In this document: positions 13,350 through 29,975 of the stretch, one piece after another
How positions within the stretch are numbered: the stretch's first letter is position 1
Layout: the number at the start of each line of letters is the position of its first letter
DNA from: Centroberyx gerrardi
Lineage: Eukaryota; Chordata; Actinopteri; Beryciformes; Berycidae
Direction of reading: 5' to 3'
Assembly: GCF_048128805.1 (NCBI RefSeq)
Contig: NC_135999.1
Location: 13,256,690-13,320,689, forward strand
DNA: 64,000 nucleotides
The notes under the pieces: model-generated
Told to the model about the DNA's origin: nothing
Databases searched by the model: none
What the model saw: only the letters and a program-made list of their open reading frames with translations
Made by a program: the position numbers and the translations under genes

Positions 13350-13740
13350 GGTGCCGTGAGATATGTTCTCCGCATTTATCCCATCCTGGCTCATCCTTCT
13401 CCACGGGCAGGCCAGGAGCGGTGGGCAGCTTGCAGCGCAGCGCCCGGGGACCAACTTCTTTTTTCGACCATCGCTGGTCAGGCGACGATCTTCTTGCATG
13501 TTTTTAGTGGGGGGTTCTTATCGGTGTTATATGGAGGAAACCCCAGGTGAGCACGGGGAGAACATGCAAACTCCACACAGAAAGGACCCTTTTTACGAGA
13601 TAACCCACCTGGGCACTAGGCACCGAAGGCATGGGAGGAACATACCCCCAGTGCCAACAGCGACCCAGGCTGGAATCCCAGGAAACCCAGGACCTTCTTG
13701 CTGTGAGGCGACAGCGCTACCACTGCGCCACCGTGCCCCC
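13350..13740 (-). mobile_element. tRNA-derived SINE of the DANA/V-SINE type
   Basis: On the minus strand the element starts near 13740 with a tRNA-like head (GGCACGGTGGCGCAGTGG, then GCTGTCGCCTCACAGCAAG). The conserved fish-SINE block follows (TGTGTGGAGTTTGCATG, then TTCTCCCCGTG). The tail region toward 13350 contains the common GGGCGCTGCGCTGC and GGATAAATGCGGAG blocks. It is diverged and shows no obvious target duplication. Confidence 0.75.
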
Positions 13741-14439
13741 ATATTGCTATAAAGCAATGGCAGAAACCAATTGTATAAGACGTTATCGATAAATACTGCT
13801 GAAGATCAGGTTGTGATTTGTGGTCTGTCACTGCTGCCGTTTTAAGTACTACATTATGATGCAGTAAGAGTACAGCTTTGCAAACAGATTCTTCTCCACA
13901 TAATACACCGACAACTAAGCAACAATGGGAACAAAATCACAATTATTTGTGGTATCTGTCAAGCAACAGTAACGTAACTTGTTATGAGATTAAATACTTT
14001 GACAATAGTCTAATCTAAAGAACATATGCTTTACCAGTGCGTTACTTAAACCTGCATAACTAAATGCGTGTTTGTATGAGTGTGTGTGTGTGTGTCTCTC
14101 TCTCTCTCTCTGTGTATATCACCTTTATCAGTGTGAGGTTTGTTTTGGATCTTCTCTCTCCACCAGGGGACCTATGATTTATGGGCACATCTGTCAGCCA
14201 TAATAAAGCAGACTCTAATGAAGCCGGGAAGGTGACCTTTGTGTGTACGTGCGCATGCGTGTGTGTGTGTACGTCTGCGTGTTTTCGTGTGTTCTGAAAC
14301 GCGGATCTTTGTGCATGTTTGACTCTGTAACAAAGGTTACAGGGGCATGGGCTTGTGAGTGGGATGGTAAGGCAATCAATGATAAGCTCTAACATACCTG
14401 GTGCACGCATGTATACGTGTGTGTGTGTGTTGTGTATGT

Positions 14440-14480
<41 letters not shown>

Positions 14481-14596
14481 AGGCATACACAGACAGAAAG
14501 ACAGAAAGACAGCATGTTGATACAAAATGGTGAATGTTACAGAAGAGGAAAGGGGACATTATAGAAAATTGGAAATGATAGATAAAGGGACACACA

Positions 14597-14652
<56 letters not shown>

Positions 14653-17600
14653 CCCAACACTGCACCACAAACAAATGTAGGCCACATATTCCACTGGGAA
14701 TGGAGCGGCCATCAGGAGGACGAGCCTTACTTCCAGCTATCTAGCTAATACAATATGGGGATAAATAAGAGGGCTGGAAAATAGAGAGGAGCAGTAGCAG
14801 GCTGTTTTAAAATGGAAATTCTGCAGAGTTGAAGCCAGGCTTTAATCACCTCGCCGTTACTGGCTTAGGGTGCTTCGTTATGATATCATCGTCAAAGAGA
14901 GAAGGGGGAGAGAGGAGAGTCTGGGACAGAGAGAAATGTGAGCTTGAAAGGAACATGGGGAGAGAGAAAGTTGAAGGGGAAGGCAAAGCAAGAGAGAGGG
15001 ATGGTGATGAAGAACACAGAAGAAGAAAAGAAAAGAGCTGTTACAGGCAGAAAAAATAAAAACAGCACAGATTAAAAACGGAGATATTCAAAGACAGGCG
15101 AAATGAAAGAGAATGCCTGAGACATTCATTCCATCAGCCAGCAGTGAAATCAACAGTGTGGTTTTGGAGCCGGGCTGTGTAGAATTAAATGGCAGCACTA
15201 TGATCACCAGCCATTACAAGGGATCCCTAATTACCCCACTCCAAATCTCAAAATATGATCTGTAAATAGTAATTAACACTTATCCCCATGATAAAAGTGT
15301 ATCTAATGTGCCTCGAATGATCTGTGGGGGGAATAGTAGTTATTCTAATGACGGTTTGGATAATTGTAATGGCTTCTGTCCAAGCTGTGCCTGCATGGCT
15401 CCTATAACGGATTCTATATGAGCCGATTGTAGGAGCTGGTGGCGTGTTTGTGAAACTAACTGGGTCACTGTGAGCAGGTCTTAAATCCATACACCAGGAG
15501 AGCAACTTATCTGTAGGACTTTGATTATAGCTTAAAAATGTTGTCCAATTCCCCCGAGCATCCAAGGATGCCGTTATTGAGTTACACATAGGAAGGGTTT
15601 ACAGCCAATAACTACGTTTTCTTATTGAGGGAAAGCATAATTCAGGGTATGAGGGAATGTTAAAAGACCACACACCATCAGTGACATGGAAAAAATGGAC
15701 TAAGTCAGGCCAAGATAGTGTCTAATCTTTCCCACTTACGCATAATTTGATATTGCAAAGTACCCTGAAACATTAAAATGTTAGATGATGATAAATTACC
15801 CAACTGTTGATGAATACGGCCTCTCAGACGAATCAAATTTAGGCGCTCCACAATTTATGACCCTCTCTAAATCGATAGTGATCTGCAAGTCAAATTCCGA
15901 ACCTCATGCATAGGTTTTTACTTTTGATTTACATTTAATTTCAGATCATTTCATTCATTCATTTCCAAGATAACACGCAAGATGACGCCTCGATCTTGCA
16001 CAAGCATCTAGGAGAATGAGAACGTGACATGTCCTTTTCACAATGCGTGATGTCGCTCACCATCAATGTTGATTTTTCTCAGGAAGCGTTTTCCAGTCAT
16101 TAACATTAACACCAGCCATTCTTCAGTACAGGCCAGAGTTATTTCTGTGCGGTGTGAATCCTCTGCGCATTGCAGCACATTTCCCCTAAAGCCCAGCTGC
16201 TAGCCCACAGTACCTGCACCATTAGTTTAAACATCTCTGCTCGTGTCAGGGGAGACCCTTGGGCTGCGGCGGCGGGGGCGGGAGCGGGGGGGGGGGGGGG
16301 GGGCTTCCTCTCATAGACAATCAGTCCTAGTATTAGCATCTGAAACAGCCGGGGTGTTTCCTTGTTAGCTGTGACACTTGATAGAGCATTATCTTACTCT
16401 CAAACTGGGTATTAGTGCTGTACTGTCACTGTCATACAAACATAAGCTTACTATAGTCAGTGTTTTTAACAGCACAATGTTATAGGCTGGTTGCGCTCTC
16501 TATGACAATGAAACATGAATGGCAACCCATGAAGAGACATAACATTACACTATAACATTAGGCTTTGACATATTTATTATGCAATTAGTAATTATGGTGT
16601 CATTAATGTTATCATATTTTAACAAAATAAAGTACACATGGCGAGGTGGGGCTACAGAAGTTTATATTCAAACCATCAATAATCTAAGAATCCATTATTT
16701 TTGCTGGGCATCTATGACTGGGGAATGAGAATGTACCTTATTGTACTTGTGGATTTTTTACTGAAACCCCGGATGTGACCTGTGTATCTATAGTGCAAAA
16801 AATGCCATGTGAGTCCTGTAATGCCTGCTCCATAGAATAATACAGAGTACAGGTATGCGCCACTGGCATGTGTTCATTAAAATTCCCACAGAGGGCATGG
16901 AGCACAGCTAGTGAGACGAATATTGAAAGCAAATTGAATACAGTCCTCTGGTAACTATGGCAGTGGGTGGTATTTGCCCCTGTGCCTTTGAGAGCCATCT
17001 TCATGTGCCTTGTCATTGGAATAAATCTCCCCCTGTGCTAACCACCGCCTGTGGCCAAATCTAATCTGCACTTCCAAATGGGAACCAGTCACCACGACAC
17101 AGGGGGTGAGGGGATATTAAAAATTGAAACACTAGCTAATTAAAGCTAGAATGAAAGAGTCCGAATTAAGGCTGGTGACTGGGCCCACAGCAATGGACAG
17201 AGGCGGCGTATAAAGGGGAAAAAAAGGAGGCCAAATTCAGTACTTGACTCTACAGGATAGGTCAGTGATACACGTCAGTTTGGCACCCCTTCAATCAGTG
17301 GCTGTGATGATTGTCTAGTTCCTGGGTGAGTGTCTCTATTATCTCTCTTAAATGGCAGGGTATGGATGTAAACAGGGGGGGCGGGGGCACTTGACAAGGA
17401 ACAGTATCACCAGAAACAATCTGAGGCTCCTATGCTTGTACAGATCTGGATAGGTAGGATGGGATAAGCCTCTGACTTTAACTATAATAGCTGTGTCCAA
17501 TTATCCCAGTGGATCAAAAAAGGTTTAGGGATTAAGGGCTTGGTTCTGGGTTGTTTCTGGACAGGTTGTGACATTTCACGGCACAGAGACTATGGGTGAG

Positions 17601-19209
17601 AGGAGACTTTCTTCCTGCTATCACATCCTGACATTAACAGGAGGTGACATGCTTGTTAAGACAATAACAGCAGTCTCTTGAAATCAGTGTTACACTGGAT
17701 GGGACAGAAAATTCACACTGAAAGGAGCATTAAAATGTTCACCATCAAACAAAGGTTTGCTCAAGATATTCCTCTGTGTATGAAGCATGTTAGTTCATGC
17801 AAAGCCTTTTGGAAGTTTGAATGATTTCATCATTTTATTAAACTAAATGATGATGGCTGAAAATAACAGGATAGGAATGTTATCCGGCAGAACTGGTCGT
17901 AACTCAAGAAAATATATCTCTTAAAGCCTTTAGGATACCCTTGCAATTAACTGGAAGCTTTAATTAAATTAGATGAGCAGACTCATCTTACAGCGGGCCT
18001 GGTCTGATTCTATTGCACTCCCATGCATTTGAAGGTTTGCTTTGCACTCAGTTTTGAAAAAAAATAAAATAAAAAATATGCTTCCTCTATCTGAAAAGCT
18101 TCAAAATGCATTTCCCTGATTTGTTGTGTCAACTGCCAAACCTGTTATAAACAGAGCACACTCTTCTTTCCTCTATGCCTAAATCCAATCAAAAGCATGA
18201 AATCAGAAAAACAGCCACAGAAAACAAATTTAAAAGATTGCAAATACAGCAAATACATTATTTTCCTTTTTAAACATGGATAATTTTTCTGAGGATCTGT
18301 CTATTACCCCAAGGCTATTAATTGCAATATTCACCCTTCTCAGAACCAATCTTGATTTGAAATTTAGTCTTTGTTCAATAAGCTTTGATAACATGGATAT
18401 TTTAATAGGTGGTAAAATAAATAAATGCCACAAATAATTTCAGGTACACACTCAATTTGGGATTTTTAGTTTCAACATTGTAACAAGGTTGACTGCAGAA
18501 AATACATCAACAAATCCATTTGAGCAGTCAATGAAGCTCACCAAAACAAAAGCATTTTTATTTCTTCTTTGTCACTTTCTGTGTGAATGCCTTCTGACAT
18601 GCAACTCTCTTCTTCATCTCCTTCCCAGTCACATAGTGCGTACTGAGGAAAACACACAATGTGAGTTCAGTGTAGAATTCTGTATGACATTTCTAGTAGA
18701 TGAGATATACTGTATGAAAAAAGTCGCTACACAAGATGCTGAATGGTAGAATGGTACTCGCACTAAATCTATTTAGAATTGCTCTCTGCTCTCCCTGTTG
18801 TCTAAGCAATGCTCCCGATTATAGATCAGTAAATTGCTTAACAGATGATCTATACTCCAGCCCACCCTCGACTTTGTTGCCCCTCTCAAATGTAAAAGGC
18901 AAAAGGCAAAAACACAGCTCTTTGTCACTCAGACCACATATAGGTATTTTAAAGCAAGTCACTTGAAAAGTAGAGTGCAAATGGCAACTGAGCAAGAAGT
19001 CCATTGACTTAATGAAAAACAAAACACATCAGAACTCAGATTTCTGGCGTTGTTACCGCTGCAGCTGATTACATTGTAATGCATTTCAACCTGGACACAT
19101 TCTACTGCCGGAAATCTCTAAACTGATTATGGCATCTAGATAATCTACTTGGGTTCTAGACCCATTACTACTTAATGAAGTAAACAGTTCTGTTTCCTTT
19201 GGAATTGTT
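13741..19209. other. Gene-free sequence
   Basis: Microsatellites at 14.4-14.65 kb and an 18-base G run at 16286-16303. No ORF has a recognisable product or conserved motif, and no RNA gene was seen. Confidence 0.5.
14425..14650 (+). repeat. (GA)n and (CA)n microsatellites
   Basis: A (GA)n run near 14441-14475 and a (CA)n run near 14597-14650, in gene-free sequence. Confidence 0.9.
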
Positions 19210-20645
19210 TTGGACTATCAGTTCAGTCCACTATCAGTTCACTATCAGTCAGTTATCACGTCACTATTAAAGAGGTCCAGCCTCAAAACTGAAGATCTGA
19301 AACCATACAGAATACTAGAAAAGTTTGTAGCCCAGAAGCTCACTCAATATCTCAATTCAAACAATATCCATATCTGTATCCTCCAATTCAGCCTCAAACC
19401 TCAGCACTGCACTGAGATAACTAACCAAAGTTACAAATTAGCTGCTATAGCCATTGACCAGGGCTCTGCCTTTGGTGCAACCTTTGATACTGACATCCGT
19501 ACTGTCTCCTGGACAGCACTGATGTCTTTTTGGTTCTGCTTTTTTGGTATCCGCAACACTGCTCTTAACTGGTTTCATTTATACCTAATGGATCCACATT
19601 TGTTGTCCTAGATGCTAACATGTCAGCTTGTTCTAAGTTATGTTTTGGTGTCCCTCAGGGTTCAGTTTTAGGTCCTATCTTTACTCTGCATACTCTTCTC
19701 TTCAACTCTTATGCAGATGATTCACATCTTTACATAGCAATAAAGCCAGGTGATACCATAACAGCTAAATTAACTTGAAATCTGTATTTTGAAATTTAAA
19801 AAATGGATAGTAAATGACTTTCCTCCTCTGTTCAATGCAGACCTGAAATGCACTTTTTAGGCCCTAAGCTGCAAGAACTAATTTTTCAGACTTCTCTCCT
19901 AATTTCGATGGCCGTGCACTTACCCCAAAGGATCCATTAAACATGTTGGTGTTATCTTTGATTCAGACTTCTCCTGTGTCACCACATCAAGGCAATATCC
20001 AAAACAGCACATCTTCTCCTTAGAAATATCCCCAGGATTGGGCATTTCCTCTCTGGTCTGTGCTGACCTAGAAAAACTGATCCACAGTAATGCAATGCAT
20101 TATTCTCTGACTGCCCCAAGTCTGCACTTGGAAATACACTGCAATGCACTGCACTGGAAATACTCAACTTACTCAAAACTCTGTATCCCAAGTAGTCATG
20201 CGAACCAGAAAACACAAATGCATTATCCCAGTCTTACTTTCCCTTCATTGGATCCATGTAAAAGCATGCATATTATAAAGTTTCAGTTCTAACTTATAAG
20301 GCATTACATGGCCCTCCACTTTATCACTGATTTACTTACTGCCTACAGTCCGACCCGTAATCTCCACCGGCAGGATGTAGAACTCCTTGTCACTCTGCAC
20401 ATTAAGAAACTAGCTGTGGGCAGAGCCTGCTGCTATGGAGCTCCTTCCCTCGGAACAAGCTCCATGCCCTCGTTAGGGAATCAGACACTGTCTCACTATT
20501 TAAGTCCAGACTCAAGACCCATTTATTCAGCACAGCCTTACTGTACCTTAACTCTCAGCTGCAGCATGTCACTCTCTTGCATCTCTTGTGGACTGCCCTG
20601 GTATGGCCTGGCCATATCCACTAACGTGCATGTGGGAACGTACAG

Positions 20646-20717
<72 letters not shown>

Positions 20718-20860
20718 CTTCTCTTGGAGTTTGTGATGTGCTTGTTCTGTCTCGTTTTTATTAGCCTTGTTTTTCTCTCTTTTTATGTCCTTTCATTTCT
20801 GTAAAGCGCTCTTGTGACAAACGTTTCCGTCTGTAAATAAACTTCAAAAAAGTTCAAAAT
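19210..20860 (+). mobile_element. Decayed non-LTR retrotransposon (L2/Rex1-like), 5'-truncated
   Basis: Translated pieces in shifting frames match the reverse transcriptase of L2-like fish LINEs: PYRILEKFVAQKLTQYLNSN, then FGVPQGSVLGPI (about 19645-19680), the catalytic YADD (19710-19721), and KALHG...TDLLTAYSPT near 20300-20350. The 3' end has the typical GTAAAGCGCTcTTGTGAC block at about 20801 and an AATAAACTT tail. Frameshifts and stops make it non-functional. A (CA)n microsatellite at 20646-20716 lies inside its 3' part. Confidence 0.85.
20646..20716 (+). repeat. (CA)n microsatellite within the LINE relict
   Basis: About 35 uninterrupted CA units. Confidence 0.95.
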
Positions 20861-21668
20861 TCTTAAGCAGCTTTAGAGATCATCAGAACTGTCATACTGA
20901 CAGTATGACTGCTTGAAGTCACTGCCAATGAGTCAGGAAAAAAACATGTGTTAAGCTCAACCTTGTTTTTTTGTTGTTTTAATAGAAAACCAAGAGAACA
21001 GAGATTAAACAGGGTGCTTATATGCATACAGTCCCTTTTTGCACAACATAAAGAAATCAGTGCAGCAAAGGTTTCTTGATCAAGACAAAAAATAAAAATA
21101 ACCCATTGAAAATAAATCTGCAATAAAATAATATAGCAATCTTATAAATATAGGGCCCCAAAACACCTCATAAACATATACCAAATGCACCAAATGCAAT
21201 GAGACGTTGACTTGATATATAATTGCACAAATATCTTGTAAAAGGTAATATACTGACAGTAAGTAATATGTATACCCCATGATCAGTGCCATGTACTGTG
21301 TAGGTCTGGACTTCATTGCGGGATGTCATACGACTGCCACTGGAACTAATATACATGCGTTTCACTATTATTGCCTTTGTCATTTTAAATACTGTTAGAA
21401 GTTTTCTCTCTTTTTATAGTATCCTCTATTTCTAGAAAATAAGTCTTGAGTTGTTCATTTTCTGTATCTATTTCCTACTTTTGTCTGCTTTCTTGGATCA
21501 CAAACATCACAAATGAGTGACTCTGTATACTACAACATTCCAATATGCTTACAGAGATAGCTGTCCCATTAATGTTGCACTTGGCATTGGAATCATCACA
21601 AGGGGAGGACAAACATTTTGACCTCTAGGAAAAGGGAGGGGTCTGACTCTGGCTACCTCTGTACTCCA
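20861..21668 (-). other. gprin3: Region 3' of gprin3
   Basis: Should contain the gprin3 3' untranslated region. I see no unambiguous minus-strand AATAAA before the LINE relict, so the transcript end is not placed. Confidence 0.35.
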
Positions 21669-24156
<2,488 letters not shown>

Positions 24157-26590
24157 CTAAAGGAGGAAAATAGAAATAGTCTTAGTTTAAAAAAAGCAGT
24201 GTGTGTTTCACTACATCTAGATCTAACAGCTCAGCAATATACATTTATAAATGTGCCACTGCTCACACATTGTAGAAACGGGCAACCACTGACAAAAATA
24301 ATCAGACTAAAATGATAAACATGCATTCAGACAATCCTTGTTAGAATGAAGAACAAAGGACAAGAACAATCAATTAAAAGAACTTTGTCTAATTTCATCA
24401 CAGCTTCCCAGTAAAATTAAGATGACCTGTGAATCCAAGTATAATGATCAAATTAATTAGTTAAGATACAGTCGTAACCATAATACTGTATGTCCAAATC
24501 AGATGTAACTCAGAGTAATTCTAAATTAAAATAATTCCAAGCTACAAACCTGTCTGTCATCTTTTGATTCAGACTATTTTTGTTATTATGAACCTCTGTT
24601 GAAGGTTTATATATATATTTCAAATCGTTTGGTCTAATCAGGCCACTCGTGGGGGAAAAAAAAGAATAACTAGGAATAACCACTACAGCAGATGCCAGAG
24701 TGATGCATCCTTAAAATAGTTTCTCAGACTCCAGCAAAACAAAGTTTACAGACTCTTCAGCAAACTACAAAAATAAGAGTGTGACATGGGTTGAAAGTGC
24801 CTGCAGACAAAGGATCTTTCTGAATAAAAACTGAAGTGATAAAGTCCCACATTTAGTGGAATTTCATCGTGTGGCCCACAAGTCTCTTCTGGTCAAAAAA
24901 TCCCTTTGTCTGTGTTTGCTTGGCAGTTCATTAAACAATTCTATTCTGAAGATGGCCCCTTATATCTAAAATGATGAGTGTTATAAGGAGATATCAGACA
25001 TAATTAAATTGATACCATTTAATCTATTGATGTTCACAGAGGGGACCAACCAATGTGATTTTTGTGTGAGCTCATAACAGTTTAGTTGAATGTTCTTTAC
25101 TCTGTTCTGTGATACATTGCAAGGAAAACAATTTATCATAACATTGTTATTATATAAAACAACAATGTCTTTTACAGATTCTTGTATAACACAATTATAC
25201 AAAAATGATACAATGGCATAATATTTATCTAGAATTTGCATTTAAAACATTTCAGTGTATCTACTTAAGGCAAAACAATATCAATTTCATTTCAGTTTCT
25301 AAATATAATTCTGCAAAATGCCAAACAATTTGAAAATGTCCCCTGAAAACAATCACAGTTATTCATTAAAGGTCTACTTTTCCATTGCCATGGCACTTTT
25401 AGTGAAAAACAAACAGATGAGGTTTTTATAAGTGAGAGAGGCACATCCTCAGCTTCTCTTTTGTCCCATAATCAACCTAATGAAAAATATATTCTAAGCA
25501 GTGATATGCAGTGTCACCAGTCTCTTCATCCTAGGCCTCATAAGTCTCCATTTTAGTGAAAATCCAACCTGCTTCCTAAAGGTGTGAAAACATCTATTCT
25601 CCCAGTGATTTGTCAGTAACAGCGCTTGTAGGAGACATCTGTAATATCTGATCCTTTAGAGTGAGACAAATGAATGGCCCCATGACCAAGACTTTAATCA
25701 TCCATAGCAAACTATACTTAGGCTACAGAGGGAGCAGACACACACCAATTGGTAATTTAGTGTTCTACAGAAAGCACCAATTACCATTTCCATTTCATTG
25801 TCACTACTGATGAGCAACTCAACTCCATTCCACATAATGTGCAGTTCATCTATCTCCATGAAGCAATGTTAAACTCAAGCTTATCTTTTGAGTTATTCCC
25901 CTTGCTCACAACAAAAAGCATCACCACAACTCTCCAGATTGCTCCTCTTTGGGGAGTGACAGCAATAAATAGAACAGGTTCAGCATTGGCCAAGTCGTCT
26001 CTGTAATATTTCTTTCTGGATTATTCAAATCAGAAAAGAGATGGGGATCCTCATTCTTCTCACCATAATAATCAGTCTCTTTAGGGACTTTAGCCTTCCT
26101 TTTATGGAAAATGCATTGATTTGAAAGCATAACAACGCAAGTGTGACTTGAATAAAACTGAAATAGGCCCATTTTAGCTCAGGCACAGATGTAGCCCAAT
26201 TGTGTCTACCCTCTTATACGATTTATCAGGGTGTCTGTTGTGAAAGTGCAAACATTTATGGAAAGGATAATTAGCTAGTCAACAATTAGACGCCCTAATT
26301 ATAGGGCTTCTTGCGCGCATCAGTTTAGAAATAACATGAGCAGTGGACGGAGTGCATGCAGAATATGAATTCATGAAAAATGGCAAAAGATCACACACAG
26401 TAAAGTGATCCAGACGTCCTATCCATGTCAATTAAGATCTATGTTACACCATAGCCTACATTCGCCTTCCTATCCCTCTCTCACAGTTTCAGAGACCACC
26501 GGTATTTGGTGATTTGATTTGACCTTGCGGATGCATTCAACATCTGACACGAATGAAAAGACAGTCAAGCGAAACGGGGGAATTGCTTAC

Positions 26591-26840
26591 CTTGAGAGAC
26601 GCTACCTCCCGTGCATGTCATTTGGGTTAAATAGCTGCGATGGTTCGGGTACCGTTTGCGCGTCCGTGTCAGTGAGATGAGGCTAAACCCCAGAAATGAA
26701 TATGGAAAATCAACCCAGTGTCGGTGACACCAAGCCACGCCTTCTATGGGAATATGGGTCTTATTATACAGGGATATTGATCTTCCATAGGAGAGGGCGC
26801 AAAATTCAAGCACTCTGACTGCGCGCTATGAGTCACGGTC
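26591..26840 (-). other. gprin3: Candidate gprin3 untranslated first exon and promoter area
   Basis: A strong minus-strand donor (TCTCAAG, then GTAAGC) sits at 26589-26590, about 2.4 kb upstream of the gprin3 acceptor and in the right orientation. The sequence just upstream is locally richer in CG and includes an AP-1-like TGAGTCA at 26829-26835. The right boundary (transcription start) is a guess. I see no coding potential in this exon. Confidence 0.4.
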
Positions 26841-28155
26841 GTCCGAGGGATCCTTCACTGAAGTCCTTGTCTGAATTTATTAGTGCAAAAAAAAAAAATT
26901 GTCTGGGGAAAAAAAGAAGAAGCTCGACCTATCACCCTCTCTTTTGGCTTTGGCGCTGTCCTCGGGCTGTTTCGACAGACTGAATTGTTTCAAAGTGCGT
27001 TGTGCAGAGACACGAGATAAATAGGCTAAATGAATGGGAGACACGATAAGAAAGACTGAAGATCATGTTTTAAACAGCCGCAGGCATCCATACCTATAGA
27101 GTCACTTCTTGCAATTTAATTTGATTATTTAGAAATGTAACCTAAGTCCCAACAAAAAAAAATCTCTCGCTATAATTTTCATATAGGATATTATATATAG
27201 GCTACTTTAGATTTTCAGTGACATTTGTATCGTATCTTTCTAATAATGTTAGGATTAGCAGCCTGCAGTTCTTTTTCGTAAGGGGGGAAGACATGATAAG
27301 AAATAAAATCAGGGTTTGTTTCTAAACAGCCTCAATCATCCGTACAATAGATTAATCAGAACAATTTCTGATTAGAAATTAGAATTTCATGTCTAAAATT
27401 TAGATCTTGTCCTGTAGCTTACATTCTAAAAGTTTTGCTCTATGATATTGCCTAAAGGAAAGATGTGCTAAATAGCAATTTTGTCCTTTTTTCTGCGGGA
27501 CATAAACGCTACATCTGTAGTCCTACATTGCCCAAAGGAGAGAAAAAACAGAACAGTCTCATTAAGGCCCAATTGCTCTGCTGACTCAAAGAGCTATTTC
27601 AATATACTGTACCCAGAGGTTTATCTGCTATCTGATCTATTCAATTAAATAGCTGGGATTCACTTTCATCTCTCCCATGGTGTTTGAGGAAAAAATATCA
27701 TGTGTTGTGTCGGTGCAGTTCTAACCAGTTCGATTATCAGAGTCAACATCAGCCTTTAAATGTCGATATTTCCTTTGCTCAAGCTCTGAGACTGTTGTTC
27801 TAATACAAATTGTTACTTTGAGGATTTAGTCTTCAAATGTAGGTGTGATCCAGGAGCTCTTGTAGGAATGCAGTAGGCTAATTGTATGGGATGGACCTCC
27901 TGCCCTTAGAGCCCAAAGGGAGTGATTAGGTGAGAAGACAGACCTCTTCCCTTCTCTCAGAGGCTACACCATGCCTTAATTACTGTCGAGTGCACCATTG
28001 GAGAGCAACTTAATATAGGCTATGATTTGTTGTACGGATTTGTTGATGTCACAGCCTTTGGCTTCAGAGAGAGGGCTTCTGTACAGCCGATTTAGAGAAT
28101 GTGGCACTGTTGGCATTGAAAACTATAATCTATAACGATAAAGAACAGCCTGCTC

Positions 28156-28229
<74 letters not shown>

Positions 28230-29972
28230 AGTGACATGATTAAGTGTGCAGTCCATCAGTCCATAGGGGTTTTGGTGCAGTTATAGTGTGAATCTGGCAT
28301 CATCTTGTGGTTTAATTGGGAAAAGCAAATGCTCAGGCAGGAACCCATGAGCTGAAATGTCAACAACGATTATCAGATTGCGGGTTATGAAAATCACTCC
28401 ACTGACCTAGGTCTGTTCTAGCTGCATCAACTACATCATTTTGCATGAAAGGTTGACTCCTGAACTCCAGCTGCAAAAAAACACAAGTAAGGTTTGGGCA
28501 CCTTTAACATTTTTCACCAGTAGGTAGCGCCGCAGCAACATTAAAGGCTGACCTGGGCTGTGTTCAAAGACATCATGCTAACCAGCGTTCATATTTAGCT
28601 GCACCTAACTATCTTGCTTCGTGACAGCCAATTTTCTTTGCAGAAAATTGAAAACTTCAAATCATAAAAAGACAATTTGCATAAGTCTCTAAATAATATG
28701 TAAGTATGCAGCCTAAAGAAAAACCCTTGCATCTGTACGGTTCTTGACTTTTCTAACATACCAATGCAGCTGTGTTTCTGAACGTAACCCAGACAGAGTG
28801 AATGAGTGGTTGTTGTCAACAGAAACGCTGCTAACGCAACTACACCGAGGTAGCTAGCTAAGTTAACTTTAGTTATATCTTCATCTCTGATAACGTTGTC
28901 TCCGCGAAGAGAGGGTAACAATCACAGATTAAATTGAGCTACTTGTTCGTGGTAAATATTAGCAAGTAAATTAAAATTGGTGTGAGCGACCTAAGGTTAG
29001 TCACCTCGCTAGCTAGCTAGGCTAACATCATGACAACCTGTTGTCTGTGTAGTTGACTGAAACAGTCACCTGTGAGTTACTAACTTAACAACGTAAATGT
29101 TAACTAGGAGTTTGCAACCTAAGTTAACTTAAGTTTGTCTTTGTGTGACCGGCCGATTTACTAACCAGCAGGCTAACGCTACTGAACTAACAGTTAGCTG
29201 TTAGCTGGCGTTATGAGAAGGGTTTCTGTAGCTGAATGAGCGCTTTTGTCTGGAGTTAGCGTTGTGCTACCACAATCCTACTGTCCTGGCTGTTTAACCC
29301 TCTAATATTTTCTACAGCCGAAACCAAAGTTATCTTCCTTGATAACGCCAACTTCACTATTCCGTTAGCTAGCATGCTGGCTGTCGTTTGCATGTATTTT
29401 ATTGTTAACACCAGATCAGATAGTCTGTTCATTCAATCACTTATTCATTACGTTGGTTTTGAATTCACAGCAGTCTGGCTTCACCGAACATTGGCCATTG
29501 TCATTCGAGCCAATGTTAACAAATACTGTAGATCGAGACAAACTAATCTTATCAGCTCTTCTCAATGATCAGATTTGTGTGCGCAATAGCCAGTGAGTTG
29601 TTTTTGAATGGTCCTGTGCATTAGGGTTCAGCATGTATTTAAGACAGATGAGGAATTAAGATAGTGGCATATTCTCTGTGCTTTGATCACATAGGTTGGC
29701 GAGCTAACTAGGTTTAAAAGGAATATACTGAAGATACCTTACAGTTAATTCATTGCCATGTAGTTTGCTGATGCGTAGCTAGCAGGACATTTCTTTACAG
29801 TCATAGAATAGGGAGCCATGCAAAATGTATGTTAAAGTAATTGGCAATGAAAAGTGCTGTCCAGCCAGGGACTTCCAAAAGGCATTGAATAGCCTAAAAT
29901 AGGCTATAAGGCTTGGTTGTTCTGCCTGAAGTCCATCAAGTGACTGATGTCTTATTACTGTTCACATTGTAG
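26841..29972. other. Intergenic sequence between gprin3 and elmod2
   Basis: Contains the (TG)n tract at 28160 and, at 28.85-29.35 kb, sequence rich in short GCTAGC and GTTAAC-like words. The elmod2 untranslated first exon must lie here. A possible donor (CCA, then GTGAGT) is at 29593, but I cannot fix the exon. Confidence 0.4.
28160..28228 (+). repeat. (TG)n microsatellite
   Basis: About 34 uninterrupted TG units between gprin3 and elmod2. Confidence 0.95.
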
Positions 29973-29975
29973 AAA

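Noticed and set aside
13363-13752. A 129-codon plus-strand ORF across the SINE
   Set aside because: It is the reverse translation of a tRNA-derived SINE, not a protein gene.
28595-28921. A 108-codon minus-strand ORF upstream of elmod2
   Set aside because: There is no recognisable motif, no splice context and no family resemblance. It is probably chance.
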